Shown in pieces: positions 26,101-34,830 of a DNA stretch of 64,000 bases; position 1 is the first letter of the stretch, and each line of letters opens with the position of its first letter. The notes beneath the pieces were generated by a model. It made no database searches. It was given only the letters and a program-made list of their open reading frames with translations, and was not told where the DNA came from. Location of the stretch: the NCBI RefSeq assembly GCF_040954835.1, contig NC_090697.1, positions 6,336,501 to 6,400,500 of the forward strand. Reading direction: 5' to 3'. Origin of the DNA: Lepisosteus oculatus (lineage: Eukaryota; Chordata; Actinopteri; Semionotiformes; Lepisosteidae). The translations under genes and the position numbers were made by a program.

Positions 26101-29100
26101 CCAAATGGATGCCAAGTTACAGGAGTGACAGGATTTAACCAAAGAGTGCTCAAAGTACCAAAAGAGTAAAATAAAATGTAAAAGTCTGGCACAACTAAGC
26201 CATATGCAGATCTTTCAAGCTAAAATATGTCATGGTTTTCTAACAGAATAAAATTAATAACAGTTATAGGTTATATGATACATTTTATAAGACCTTAATC
26301 TTCCAGAAACAATATTGATAAAAACATGCTTATACTGTACATTTAAAAAATCAGCTCTTAAATTTCCCCCCATTAATATCAATTGCTTATGTAGGGTACA
26401 ATACATTTATAAAGATAATTATTTCCCTGTTAGAGCTGGTTTACACAGACATCAGAATAAAAACTGTATGTACAGAAGATTTCAAATAACCACTACACCA
26501 GTGACAGAGTTGACAAAATAGAATCTACATGTGGATGGTTTTAAAAAATAAATGTGTGATATGCTTGAGCATCACAGCAATACTGTTATCAGTAATTGTT
26601 TTGCCACAAAATGTAGTGAAAGGAGATCCCATTTAAAATCCATAGTTTCACCATCTCAATACTGAGCAAAACAGATTCTAAATCGAGAAAAAAATAATCA
26701 TAATAACGTTCTCCTCTGTTGATCCTACAGACCTGTACATGACAATTTGGTCCTAATGTTTGTGAGCTAGAGAAAGCTGGTATTGTGACTTGGGAAACAC
26801 AGCTTTTACTGTAATTAGAAGTGCAGACTCAGAATGTGTCTGCTGCTTTGCCACAATATACTGACTGTTAAAAGCAGGCTGTTAAACACCAAGAACTGAC
26901 CCCATGGCCTGCTTGTGGCTAACCTCCAAATGACCTTCTGATAAATCTCTAAGGGAAGGCAGAAGAGAAGCAACCTTACCTCACTATTGGACAGGTTCCA
27001 AGAAAGAAATAACAACGCGCATGCTTGATGTTTAGAGAAAGGGCTTGACACTTCATGCCATGGACATAATATTTTGAATGTTGTTCCTTTTGGCCCTCAC
27101 ATTTGCGTGTTTTTTCTGTACAAATACTGTGGTGTGATGTATTGGAACAACCCACTGGAACTGCTGTTTATAATTGTGCAATCCTAGCCACTGTGATCCT
27201 GGAATGGTTTTGGAAAAAGTATTTCTTATGCTTCACTTCTGGTCCATGAGCAATATTTAGAGAGAAAAAGAACACAGAGAAAAAGAACAGAACACCATGA
27301 ACGTAAAAGTCCCACATGGTAAGAATTAAGCAGGATTTAATATAACAAGGATAGAATGAGTTCTAAGAAACGTCCAACTGGGTTTAGTTCAGAAGAAATT
27401 GCTAGTTGAGATTGCAAAGATTGTATTAATTTACCATTAAACTATTCTTGAGGGAGAGTGACCAATGCTTTTATTTTTAGCTAATCTCAGTGCACTCAGT
27501 GTGGGGATTAAAAACTATTTAAAAACTGAATATAATAAAGGTTAAAATTATACAATGTTATAAATAAGTTTTATTAATACAATTATATTTTTATTTTTCA
27601 TACCTTTCCCAAGAAGGCTGATTTAATCATCTGTCAGAAATGGGTTTAGTCAATTGCCTGGCCATCTAGAGTCTGGCCATTGTGAATTCCTCAAGGACGG
27701 GACAAAGGCAAGTGTGGAGCTAAAATCTGCCTGAGCAAATGCTTCCAATGAATATCAATGGAAGCACTCTGAGATGAAAACAAAAATTGATACCCCATCA
27801 TAGCAAACATACAGTAGCAGTGTGAAGCTTTAGAGTGTGTAAGCCAGCACTAACATAGTGGATTAGATCATACAGCAGTTATGTTGTATCTCTTAATGTG
27901 CATTTTTGCTTTTAATATTTAACATTTAGCTGTATTTATATTAGTTATATACAATTGATTTAAAATACAGTATGTTGCAATTGACTGTATTGACTGATCC
28001 ACCTTACCGAGGGACATTACAGTACCTGTATTATTAAAAATCAGTGTCATTTGTTTCTTATCTTTTCTGTCTCACCAGGGTTTCAAAGAAGTGTGGCTAT
28101 TGCAGACTCCAACTACAACTGGTTCTATGGCCCAGAGAGCCAGCTGGTTTTCCTGGACAGCTATGTCATGCGCAATGGCAGTGGCAACTGGCTTGCAGAG
28201 ATGATCCGTAAGAACAGGGTTGTGGACGGGCCCGGGCAGGCAGGGAAGGGACAGAGGTGGTGCACTCTTCACACAGAATTCATCTGGTGAGCTTCCACTA
28301 CAGCTGGGACAGAAGCTCTCAGTCACTGCTCCAACAGGCAGGCAGTGAAGAAGCACATTTGTTGTGTGTTATACATTTCAAATTAAGCGTAACATTGAAA
28401 GCAGAAATACATCGTCATTCAGTAGACTGTAAAATTACATGTGTATCAAATCCATAAAATTGGAATAGAAATGGAAGTCCTAAAATGTAAAACCAGTAAA
28501 CGCCAGTTACTTTTTGTGTTTTTTTTTTCTGTCAGGAAGCTTAGCTGAATTAAGTGTAATTTTTATGACACAAATTTTGCAATTGTTTGCTCAAAGTCCT
28601 TAATTTGTTTTTAGAGTTTAATGGAGTCGTTGATAGATTTTCCTCAGCTTTTTCTCACAAAAGGCATGCCTGTGAATACAAGTATAATCGTGTAAAGAGT
28701 AAAGGGATCTGAGCAGTATTTTTTGGTTATAGATTTTCTTTATTGCTGAACATGCCAAAGGGAATTCAATCCCAGCATCTCACCCAGTGAACAGGATTTC
28801 ATTGGTCCTTTAATAAGTCGTTGTATTTTCCATGAACAATTCCTTCTTAAGTTATTTTATGCAGCTTTTTTTCCCAAAATTTTGATTAATAAAAAAATGT
28901 CAATTTAAACGGTTGCACATGTAATATTAATCCCAAAATATTTTTTTATTGTTTTTCCTTTGGGGAAAAAAAAATCTATGTACTGTATGTTGTCTTATGT
29001 GTTGTTTCTCTATTAAAAAGTCTTAAGTCCTCCCATGTTTTCCCTTTTGATCATGCAGGTATAATCCAAATCTGACCTCTACAGCTCCTGCAGACTTTGG

Positions 29101-30811
29101 GAAACCCAGACTGCATTATTTTGAGGACTGGGGAGTGGTCACCTACGGTAGTGCATTACCAGCAGGGATCAACAGAACATTCCTCTCCTTCAAATCGGGA
29201 AAACTGGGAGGCCGTGCCATATTTGACATCGTGCACAGGAATAAGTACAAAGATTGGATAAAAGGGTGGAGAAACTTCAATGCTGGCCATGAGCATCCTG
29301 ACCAAAACTCCTTTACATTCGCACCCAACGGTGTACCTTTCATTACGGAAGCACTATACGGACCAAAGTACACTTTCCTGAACAACGTCGTTATGTTCTC
29401 CCCTGCGGCTTCTGACAGCTGCTTTGCCCCTTGGGAAGGGCAGGTAACAGAAGCCTGTACGTCGAAGTGGCTGAAATATAAACAAGGGGCAGCTGCAGAC
29501 TGCCAGGGCAAGGTAGTGGCAGCTCTGGAAAGGAACGGGATGGTATTCATTCGAGGGGAGGGAAAGGGTGCCTACAGTCCTGGCCTGAAGATAAAGAGCT
29601 TCCAAAGGAACTTGCTCCTTCTGCAACCTCAGCTCTTACTCTTGGTAGACCACGTTCATTTGGAGAGCGACAGCCCAGTAGGGCTAATGAGTAGCTATTT
29701 CCATAATACTGACTTGCCTTTTGAGGAGACTGTGAAAGATGGTGTACATGGAGCATTTATTAGACACAGAGATGGATTATATAAAATGTTCTGGATGGAT
29801 GATACGGGATACAGTGATAAAGGGGTTCTAGGATACAGAAACTATCCTCGTGGGTATCCTTATAATGGGTCTAACTATGTGAATGTGACTCTCCCACTGA
29901 GGAACCCAAATTCCAGGGGAGTATTCATTTTCTTTGGTCCTGATATGGATGTCCAGAGTTTCAGTATCCGTAGTGATGCCCAGAGAGTAGATATTTACTT
30001 AGCCACTAGTGAACACACGTATACAGTCTACCTCCTCACGGGGGAAGTCACAAGCAAACCTCTTTTTGCCATGGTGCTGGCTGACCACGAGAAGGTTGTC
30101 TTTGAGAAAGCCTCAGGGCTCAAGGAGAGCTCGCCGGCTGAGGTCAACAACTACGCAAACTTCGTGGAGGACAACCTCCAGCATGCTAAGCCCGTCTTCC
30201 AGCAGCTGCAGAAACAGATCCTGGCTCGCGTGCTCAACACTGATAACTTCAGGAAGACGGCCGAGCGCCTCCTAGATTTCTCAGACCAGAAGAAGACGGA
30301 GGAAATCATCGAGAAAATGTTCACCCTCAAAAAGAAGCAAAACAGGAACAAAAACTCCAAGAAAGGAGCTCTCGCTGACAAGCTTTCAGATGGACTCCCA
30401 GATATTTTTGCTCAGATTGAGGTCAATGAAAAGAAGGAACGGCAAAAGGCCATGAAGCGCGTGTATGATGAAGACATTGAGGAAGCAGATGGGGATGCCA
30501 GGGCCTTTCTGGACTACAGCGACCTTCGGCTTCCCAAAGGCAGGAAAAGTGGCATTTTTAAACAACGGAAATACAAGGAACTTCCTATGGTTTCTACTGA
30601 CAGAAGTACTGACCCTTTAATCTCTGCATCCTATATAAGACTGTTCCTCATTTTAAATACTGCTACTTTTTTCTTCTTGTTGGCTTTACTGCTGACTCGA
30701 TTTCAAAAAACGCAAGGTCTGCACACTAAGAGGTGTTTCTATGGCATTGTCCTTGTTGACAGCTTTATCCTGCTGTGTTTATATTCCTCATGTTCAAGAG
30801 CACAGTGCTGA
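4709..30811 (+). CDS. DSE: Dermatan sulfate epimerase (five coding exons)
   Basis: Joined exons 4709-5124, 13511-13764, 22244-22483, 28079-28286 and 29059-30811 give 2,871 nt, or 956 codons plus stop (human 958). The enzyme converts D-glucuronic acid to L-iduronic acid in chondroitin sulfate, forming dermatan sulfate in the ER/Golgi lumen. Residues 1 to about 23 form a signal peptide. The lyase-like epimerase domain follows; His205, Tyr261 and His450, reported as catalytic in the human enzyme, are present at the same numbers. Two hydrophobic helices lie near 901-919 and 933-950 close to the C terminus. A lysine-rich stretch sits before the acidic segment at about residues 825-865. All exon junctions keep frame with GT/AG borders. 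The identification is by clear residue-for-residue similarity to vertebrate DSE, not by a search. Confidence 0.97.
6426..6713 (+). repeat. tRNA-headed SINE with GATCT tail
   Basis: Has an A-box-like GTGGCTCTGTAGCTAAGGAT and a B-box-like GGTTCATATCCC, the internal promoter layout of tRNA-derived SINEs, followed by a body and a short tail of GATCT units after AATAAAGT. A second copy on the opposite strand lies at about 41010-41292 with the same head, body and tail. Both copies are joined on their tail side to the same Penelope-like sequence. Confidence 0.75.
6722..6868 (+). mobile_element. Penelope-like fragment attached to the SINE
   Basis: Reads ACACCTGAAAAAGGCTCCAT, then GCAGAAACG, a pyrimidine-rich run, CAGCATGGAATAAACC, and ends near GCTATCCACCCGAAGAAC. 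The same series recurs on the other strand at about 40862-40985. I recall this as a common fish repeat of the Penelope-like class, whose terminal repeats carry hammerhead-like folds. The class assignment is from memory and moderate. Confidence 0.45.
9990..10215 (-). mobile_element. CR1-like LINE fragment
   Basis: The + strand text, read in reverse, matches part of a CR1-type reverse transcriptase region: the stretch around ATAGTTTCAATTATCTTGCA and the following TGGATGGACATTACATTAT parallel a family I also see at 11060-11160. It is heavily decayed and carries no usable reading frame. Confidence 0.55.
10735..11660 (-). mobile_element. CR1-like LINE fragment
   Basis: Decayed antisense LINE sequence. 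Recognisable blocks include GATCCCTGTGGTACTCCACT (the complement of the conserved SGVPQGS region of the reverse transcriptase) at about 10816 and a repeat of the 9990 fragment at about 11040-11160. The part after about 11430 is weaker. No open frame survives. Confidence 0.6.
13488..13510 (+). other. DSE: Pure poly-T tract abutting a DSE splice acceptor
   Basis: Twenty-one consecutive T bases run straight into AG at 13509-13510, with coding exon 2 starting at 13511. It serves as the polypyrimidine tract of the acceptor. Homopolymers of this length mutate readily, so its length may vary between individuals, and assembly error is also possible. Confidence 0.8.
13511..13764 (+). CDS. DSE: DSE coding exon 2
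   Basis: Completes Trp139, then reads [19 protein letters not shown] and continues through the [14 protein letters not shown] block, which includes His205, one of the proposed catalytic residues. It ends with the first base of the Gly224 codon before donor GTGAGT. The internal match to the family is nearly continuous. Confidence 0.96.
14362..14720 (-). mobile_element. L2-like LINE 3' end
   Basis: Begins on the + strand with (ATA)n and AACTTTATTTTATATAGCACC, the complement of the characteristic L2 tail, followed by sequence closely matching the longer antisense copy at 44912-45735. It is a 5'-truncated, non-coding remnant. Confidence 0.75.
17150..17355 (-). mobile_element. CR1-like LINE fragment, interrupted by a hAT element
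   Basis: Blocks such as GTAGTCTTCTCTGTTCAAGA and TTCAGCCTGTCAGTGTAGGA match the antisense 3' region of the CR1-like family seen at 24955-25850 and 33936-34830. The match continues briefly after the hAT element with CCTGAAATG at about 18126. Confidence 0.65.
17364..18117. mobile_element. hAT-Charlie-type non-autonomous transposon
   Basis: A 754-bp insertion starting CAGGGGTCGGCA and ending TGCCGACGCCTA, an imperfect inverted repeat of the hAT type. It is flanked by perfect 8-bp duplications CCTTAAAC at 17356-17363 and 18118-18125. The interior holds a remnant of a transposase on the - strand (17438-17632) with [20 protein letters not shown], typical of Charlie/ZBED-like transposases, followed by the expected cysteine-containing PEK segment. 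The catalytic part is missing, so this is an internally deleted copy. Confidence 0.85.
17438..17632 (-). pseudogene. hAT-Charlie transposase remnant
   Basis: About 64 residues from the amino-terminal part of a hAT transposase of the kind also found in GTF2IRD2 and ZBED-derived genes. Landmarks are the KRKFVENV and [10 protein letters not shown] segments and a closing CPEK. A second open stretch, 17556-17834 in another frame, may be the degraded upstream part. The RNase-H-like domain with its acidic residues is absent. Confidence 0.55.
22244..22483 (+). CDS. DSE: DSE coding exon 3
   Basis: The acceptor CCCTGTCGCAG ends at 22243. The exon completes Gly224 and reads [19 protein letters not shown], then [18 protein letters not shown] with catalytic Tyr261, and ends [10 protein letters not shown]...ILP plus the first base of a Gly codon before GTAAAA. 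Frame and sequence agree with vertebrate DSE throughout. Confidence 0.96.
24350..24490 (-). mobile_element. Short CR1-like LINE fragment
   Basis: The block from ATCTCATCCAGCTGTGTCCT to TTACTCCATGC parallels the extreme 3' coding end of the CR1-like family in antisense. It is small and diverged. Confidence 0.4.
24955..25850 (-). mobile_element. CR1-like LINE 3' fragment
   Basis: Starts with GAAAGGTTACAAACGAGAGA and CATTCAGCCCATCC, a signature I recall for a widespread CR1-like family in non-teleost fishes. Antisense reverse-transcriptase C-terminal sequence follows, including the blocks GTCAGGTCCCCTCGTAGTC and GCAGCAATATCTTTT. Frames are broken. Confidence 0.7.
28079..28286 (+). CDS. DSE: DSE coding exon 4
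   Basis: The acceptor TCTCACCAG ends at 28078. It encodes [20 protein letters not shown], then [20 protein letters not shown] and [12 protein letters not shown]. The NGSG motif is a potential N-glycosylation site shared with mammals. It ends within a Trp codon (TG|G, residue 373) before GTGAGC. Confidence 0.96.
28287..29058 (+). other. DSE: DSE intron 4 (772 bp)
   Basis: AT-rich intron from GTGAGC to the acceptor ATCATGCAG, with no repeat family recognised. Confidence 0.9.
29059..30811 (+). CDS. DSE: DSE coding exon 5 (terminal)
   Basis: This 1,753-bp last exon carries more than half of the protein, from Tyr374 to the stop. It includes the [16 protein letters not shown] block with His450, several N-x-S/T sites (such as NGSN and NVT), a lysine-rich stretch ([13 protein letters not shown]), [17 protein letters not shown], and the two C-terminal membrane helices ending CSRAQC. 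Large terminal exons are typical of vertebrate DSE. Confidence 0.97.
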
Positions 30812-31145
30812 CATCGCCATATTTCAATGGACTAATGTTATACAAACCCACTGGAATGTAATTATTCACAATGACTGAAAATGTTATCGGTAACACAGTC
30901 TGAGCCTTAAGCCTCATCTGGAAGAGTATATTCCTAACAGAGACAGATGTGAGAGATTACCATTGGTTTTCAAATTATCTCTGGAATCGTGCCACTAAAA
31001 TGCAGACAGAGTAAACATTGCAGAGATATTAAGTCATTATTGTTATTTTTTGAACAATACCGAATTGTACAGATTTTTAAACTGAGAATATTTTTGCTGG
31101 GAGTATTTTATAATCATTGAAATTAAAGACAATTATGAAATGTTT
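30812..31145 (+). other. DSE: DSE 3' untranslated region, minimal extent
   Basis: AT-rich sequence after the stop. The first poly(A)-signal-like hexamer I see is ATTAAA at 31122-31127. No AATAAA occurs before it. Longer transcripts are possible, since vertebrate DSE 3' UTRs can be long and further hexamers lie near 32997 and 33178. Confidence 0.4.
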
Positions 31146-31314
31146 CCTTACATGAATGTTATTTTTTTAGAATGTGAAACAAAGTGTTGTGGGATGGTAA
31201 TAAGCCCCAGGGTGTTGCACATACTGCACACTAAGTACATTTTAGATTTTTACCTCTCCCTAAATGCATGTCCTTCAAGCCTCTCTTCTGCCTGAGCTGA
31301 AGCCTATATGCTGG

Positions 31315-31580
31315 CAAACACTGAGCACAAGGCAGGACTATACTCTGCATGAGACTAGTCCTTTGCAAGACAGACGTGCCCACACTGGGGCAATTTAGAG
31401 ATACCAGTTAAGCTAGCCAGTATGTCTTTAGAAGGTGGGAAGGACCCTGAGCACCAGGAACAAAACTAGACAAACATGAGTGAAACAGGCAGGAAAACCT
31501 CACACAGATGGTTCCCCATGTGAAAATGGAATCCAGGACAGAGCTGTTGGACAGAAGTGCTAACTGTCATGCCACTGTGC
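31315..31580 (-). repeat. Diverged tRNA-headed SINE copy
   Basis: Antisense order of landmarks seen in the better copies: GGGGCAATTTAGAGATACCA, CACACAGATGG, then GCTAACTGTCATGCCACTGT near the tRNA-like head. It is strongly diverged. Confidence 0.45.
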
Positions 31581-31902
31581 AGTCTCCACTAAATCTATCC
31601 ATCCCTTTTCATATTGCCATCCTGAAGGAAAACCACGTTGTTCATGGACAACCAGGTGAATCGCCAAATATGGACTGTACCTTAAAATGAAAAGTACAGC
31701 CCCCTGACTTTGGAAAACATGTATTTCCTTGTGCAAATACGTTTGTTTCATTCCAACAGTTGTTAAGCATTGCGGATTGAAATTGCAAAGTTTAGATAAA
31801 TGTGTGTACTGATGGTCTGAGACCACATGGAAACCATATGAAGTACAAATAACCTGAAGAGACATGATTGGTATGAGAGTGTGTTAACCAGCAAAACATA
31901 TC

Positions 31903-32386
31903 TGTCACGATATTAGTTCCCCATCCTTAAGGGTGCTCCAGCCCTTTCACTTAAGACTTCATTCTCTGCACCTGTTTCCCATTCCCAGCCCACCTTAAAA
32001 GCCAGGCGCTGACGCTCATCCGGGCTCTGCATCTGATTTCCATATCGTGCGAGTCCGGGACCTAGAAGCGTCTGGTCCCGTTAAGGTTTTAACCTCGGTT
32101 CCCGTTCCTGTTCCCCGTCCGCCGGTTCCGACCCGGCCTTCGTGGTTTTTTAATTCTTGCTCTGATGGATCTCCTGGTTTTGGACTTTCTCGTGTGTTTT
32201 TGGATATTCCCTAAGGACTACTCTTTTGGATTGTTCGCCTCGGCCACACCTCCCCCGTGCACCAGCGCACCTTGGACACGCCCCCCTGTCTTATGCCCCG
32301 TATTCCTGCATGACGTTTCCCCAGTGTCTCCCCACTCCGTCGGATTGTGTCGTCCGCATAGGGTCCGGAAAGAACTGTTCGTTACA
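31903..32386 (+). repeat. 5' LTR
   Basis: TGTCACGATATTAG...GTTCGTTACA. Contains TTAAAA at 31995-32000 and the presumed transcript start near GGGCTCTGCATC at about 32022. Confidence 0.88.
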
Positions 32387-32508
32387 GAATGCAGAGCCTA
32401 CACCTGGACCCCGCGGACGGCACCCTGGCAGCCTGGATTCCATCGGGGTTTTTTTTTCCCCTTTTTTTTCTTAGGGCTTCGGAGCCGCCCTGAAAAGGAG
32501 GGGCGTAC

Positions 32509-32989
32509 TGTCATGATATTAGTTCCCGCACCTTAAGGGTGCTCCAGCCCTTTCACTCAAGACTGTATTCTATGCACCTGCTCCCTATTCCCAGCCCACC
32601 TTAAAAGCCAGGCGCTGACGCTCATCCGGGCTCTGCATCTGATTTCCATATCGTGCGAGTCTGGGACCTGGAAGCGCCTGGTCCCGTTAAGGTTTTAATC
32701 TCTGTTACCGTTCCTGTTCCCTGTCCGCCGGTTCCGACCCGGCCTTCGTGGTTTTAACGTCGTGTTTTGATGGATCTCCTGGTTTTGGACTTTCTCGTGT
32801 GTTTTTGGATACTCTATGGATTACTCTTTGGGATTGTTCGCCTCGGCCACACCTCCCCCGTGCACCAGCGCACCTTGGACACGCCCCCCTGTCTTCTGCC
32901 CCGTTTTCCTGCATGACGTTTCCCCAGTGTTTCCCCACTCCGTCGGATTGTGTCGTCCGCATAGGGTCCGGAAAGAACTGTTCGTTACA
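32509..32989 (+). repeat. 3' LTR
   Basis: Directly repeats 31903-32386 from TGTCATGATATTAG to GTTCGTTACA, with scattered substitutions and a small length change near 32755. It contains the same TTAAAA and GGGCTCTGCATC blocks. Confidence 0.88.
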
Positions 32990-33009
32990 ATATCTCATTA
33001 AAAGTTCCC

Positions 33010-33799
33010 CCTAATTGTTAGCAACACTGTTTACATACTGTATAGACTGGGCTTTCTCTTTGAGTGCTTATTTAATCTCCTTCCTTGAATCCATAGTAAC
33101 CCTTGCAGTACACTCCAAATTTACTCTCAGTATAGGAATGTATGAAAGGTTACCAATGCGAGGAGGCTGTTCAGAAAAATAAAGCTGTCACCTCCTTTGT
33201 TCTTCTGTAATTTTTAAAATATATTTTCTTATTTAGTTCTGGTTCTGTAAATCGTGTACAGTCTTGTGACCGAGGAAGAAATGCACATTCTGTCACAAGT
33301 GATTTCTTGGGAGTAACAGAACTGAGCTCTCCACTGTTCCATTTGCTTTTTAAATGTATGAACCTGTTCATACAGTAACTCAGCAGTTTATGTATTTAGA
33401 GAAGTATGACCAACAGTGTTTAGCACTCTTGTGGCAGACAGCATACATACCACTGCAAAGATCTTGGTGTTCAACTGGGGTATCCATTTTTAAGATCAAT
33501 AATGCCAAGCTAGAATATAGTTTTCTTGAAGCTTTGTTTTTATGTTCAGTGTACATGCTAAAACCAGTTAGTTTTCTCTCTCATATCCTTTCGGCATTTA
33601 TTGTAGAGTTTTGCTTAGTCTACAACTTTAAATAGCAATCTCTAATTGTTTTTAGGGACTGGTTTTGAATTCTGGTCTTAGGAACAGTTTCTGAGGTCCG
33701 TCGTTTATGAGTTCTGTCATTTATTTTTCTGATCTAAACATGAAGAAACACTTAAGAAACAACCCAGATAGTTTCTGTACTTGCACAATTTTCTTTAGT
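33010..33799. other. Unassigned intergenic sequence
   Basis: AT-rich, with no gene or repeat family recognised. An AATAAA hexamer occurs near 33178. Confidence 0.4.
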
Positions 33800-33917
33800 G
33801 TTATAAAAAATCCTTATATAGGATTTTATTAGGATTATATGTTTACAAAATACAAAAGGATTATGTTATAAAAAATCCTTATATAGGATTTTATAAGGAT
33901 TATATGTTTACAAAATA
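33800..33917. repeat. 53-bp tandem duplication
   Basis: Units 33800-33852 and 33865-33917 start GTTATAAAAAATCC and end GTTTACAAAATA and differ at one base. A 12-bp spacer separates them. Each has a near-palindrome around TCCTTATATAGGA. Confidence 0.85.
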
Positions 33918-33935
33918 GTACCCACCACACCTTGT

Positions 33936-34830
33936 TTGAACATAAGAAAGGTCATAAGCAAGAGAAGATGTGTTCTATCCAACTCCTTTAACTCATGAGG
34001 ATCTCATTGAGTAATTTCTTGACAGAAACCAGCTTAAGCAATTGGGCTCGGCACCGTGATCCACATTCCACAATCATTTGGGTGGAGAAGTGCCTCTTGC
34101 TCTCAGTTTTAAATGCATCCCAATTATTAACACTTGCATACTCTGGTTTGTGTTTAACCGTTGAATTTACTTTGTCAGTGCCTTTGCAGATTATGAATAC
34201 TTGATTCAGGTCCCCTCTTATGCCTCTCTGTTCAAAACTAAAATGTTTTAGTTCTTTTAGTCTTTCAGCGTAGGCCATTCATTTAAGCTCAGGGTTGCAT
34301 CTGGTTGCTATTCTCTGGACTGACTTTAGAACAGCAATGTATTTTTGTAATACAATGGCCACAATTGTACTCAGCATTCAAAATATGATTTTACTTGTGC
34401 ATTGTGTAGATTTGCATAACATCCCTTGATTTAATTTCTACACTTTTAACCATATATCCAAGCATTTCGTTGTTATAGCTCCCCCACATTGTCTAGTATG
34501 TGTAAATAACGTTTCAACAAAAACAACCAAGCCTTTTTCACAAGGAGATACTTTTATTTTTCATACTGTATGTATTTTGTTCTGCACATAAACCTCTGCA
34601 TATTTGCCAAGCATTTGCCCAGTCCTAAACTTTGTCTAAGTAATTTCCTTTCCCATTTCTAAAGTGTGTACTAGTCTTTAGTGACATCTGTAAAACTGAC
34701 TAGTTTACCACCTATACAAGAATATAGATAATTGATATGAATTAGAAAGAACAGTCCCATGGGACATCATATACATTAATTAGTTGAGACCCTGTGGAAC
34801 TCCACTAATTATATGAGAAAATGAAATTAA
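33936..34830 (-). mobile_element. CR1-like LINE 3' fragment
   Basis: The antisense frame at 33988-34278 still reads as the C-terminal part of a CR1-type polyprotein (YAERLKELKHFSFEQRGIRG, then RRHF-like KRHFSTQMIV and KKLLNEIL). Further right come the antisense reverse-transcriptase blocks, ending near CCCTGTGGAACTCCACTAAT at about 34790. The frame is broken in several places. Confidence 0.75.

Larger units (their letters stand above)
22484..28078 (+). other. DSE: DSE intron 3 (about 5.6 kb)
   Basis: Contains a short CR1-like piece at about 24350-24490 and a larger one at 24955-25850 with a (CAATTT)n microsatellite at about 25674-25704. The stretches 22484-24340 and 25860-28070 are AT-rich and unassigned. 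Confidence 0.85.
31903..32989 (+). mobile_element. Complete small non-coding LTR retrotransposon
   Basis: Two direct LTRs (31903-32386, 484 bp; 32509-32989, 481 bp) begin TGTCA and end TTACA and enclose only 122 bp. Perfect 5-bp target duplications ATATC flank the whole (31898-31902 and 32990-32994). A purine-rich tract AAAAGGAGGGGCGTAC sits directly before the right LTR. No gag or pol is present, so the element depends on another for movement. Just after the left LTR, ATGCAGAGCC (32389-32398) is the complement of GGCTCTGCAT at 32023-32032, which lies about 28 bp after a TTAAAA box. That layout suits the self-priming described for the Tf1/sushi group of Ty3/Gypsy elements. The LTRs differ at several percent of positions. 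Confidence 0.88.

Noticed and set aside
32165-33014. Repeated open frames of 80-120 codons in the small LTR element
   Set aside because: They lie within the LTRs, appear in both copies with differing frames and ends, and show no protein family.
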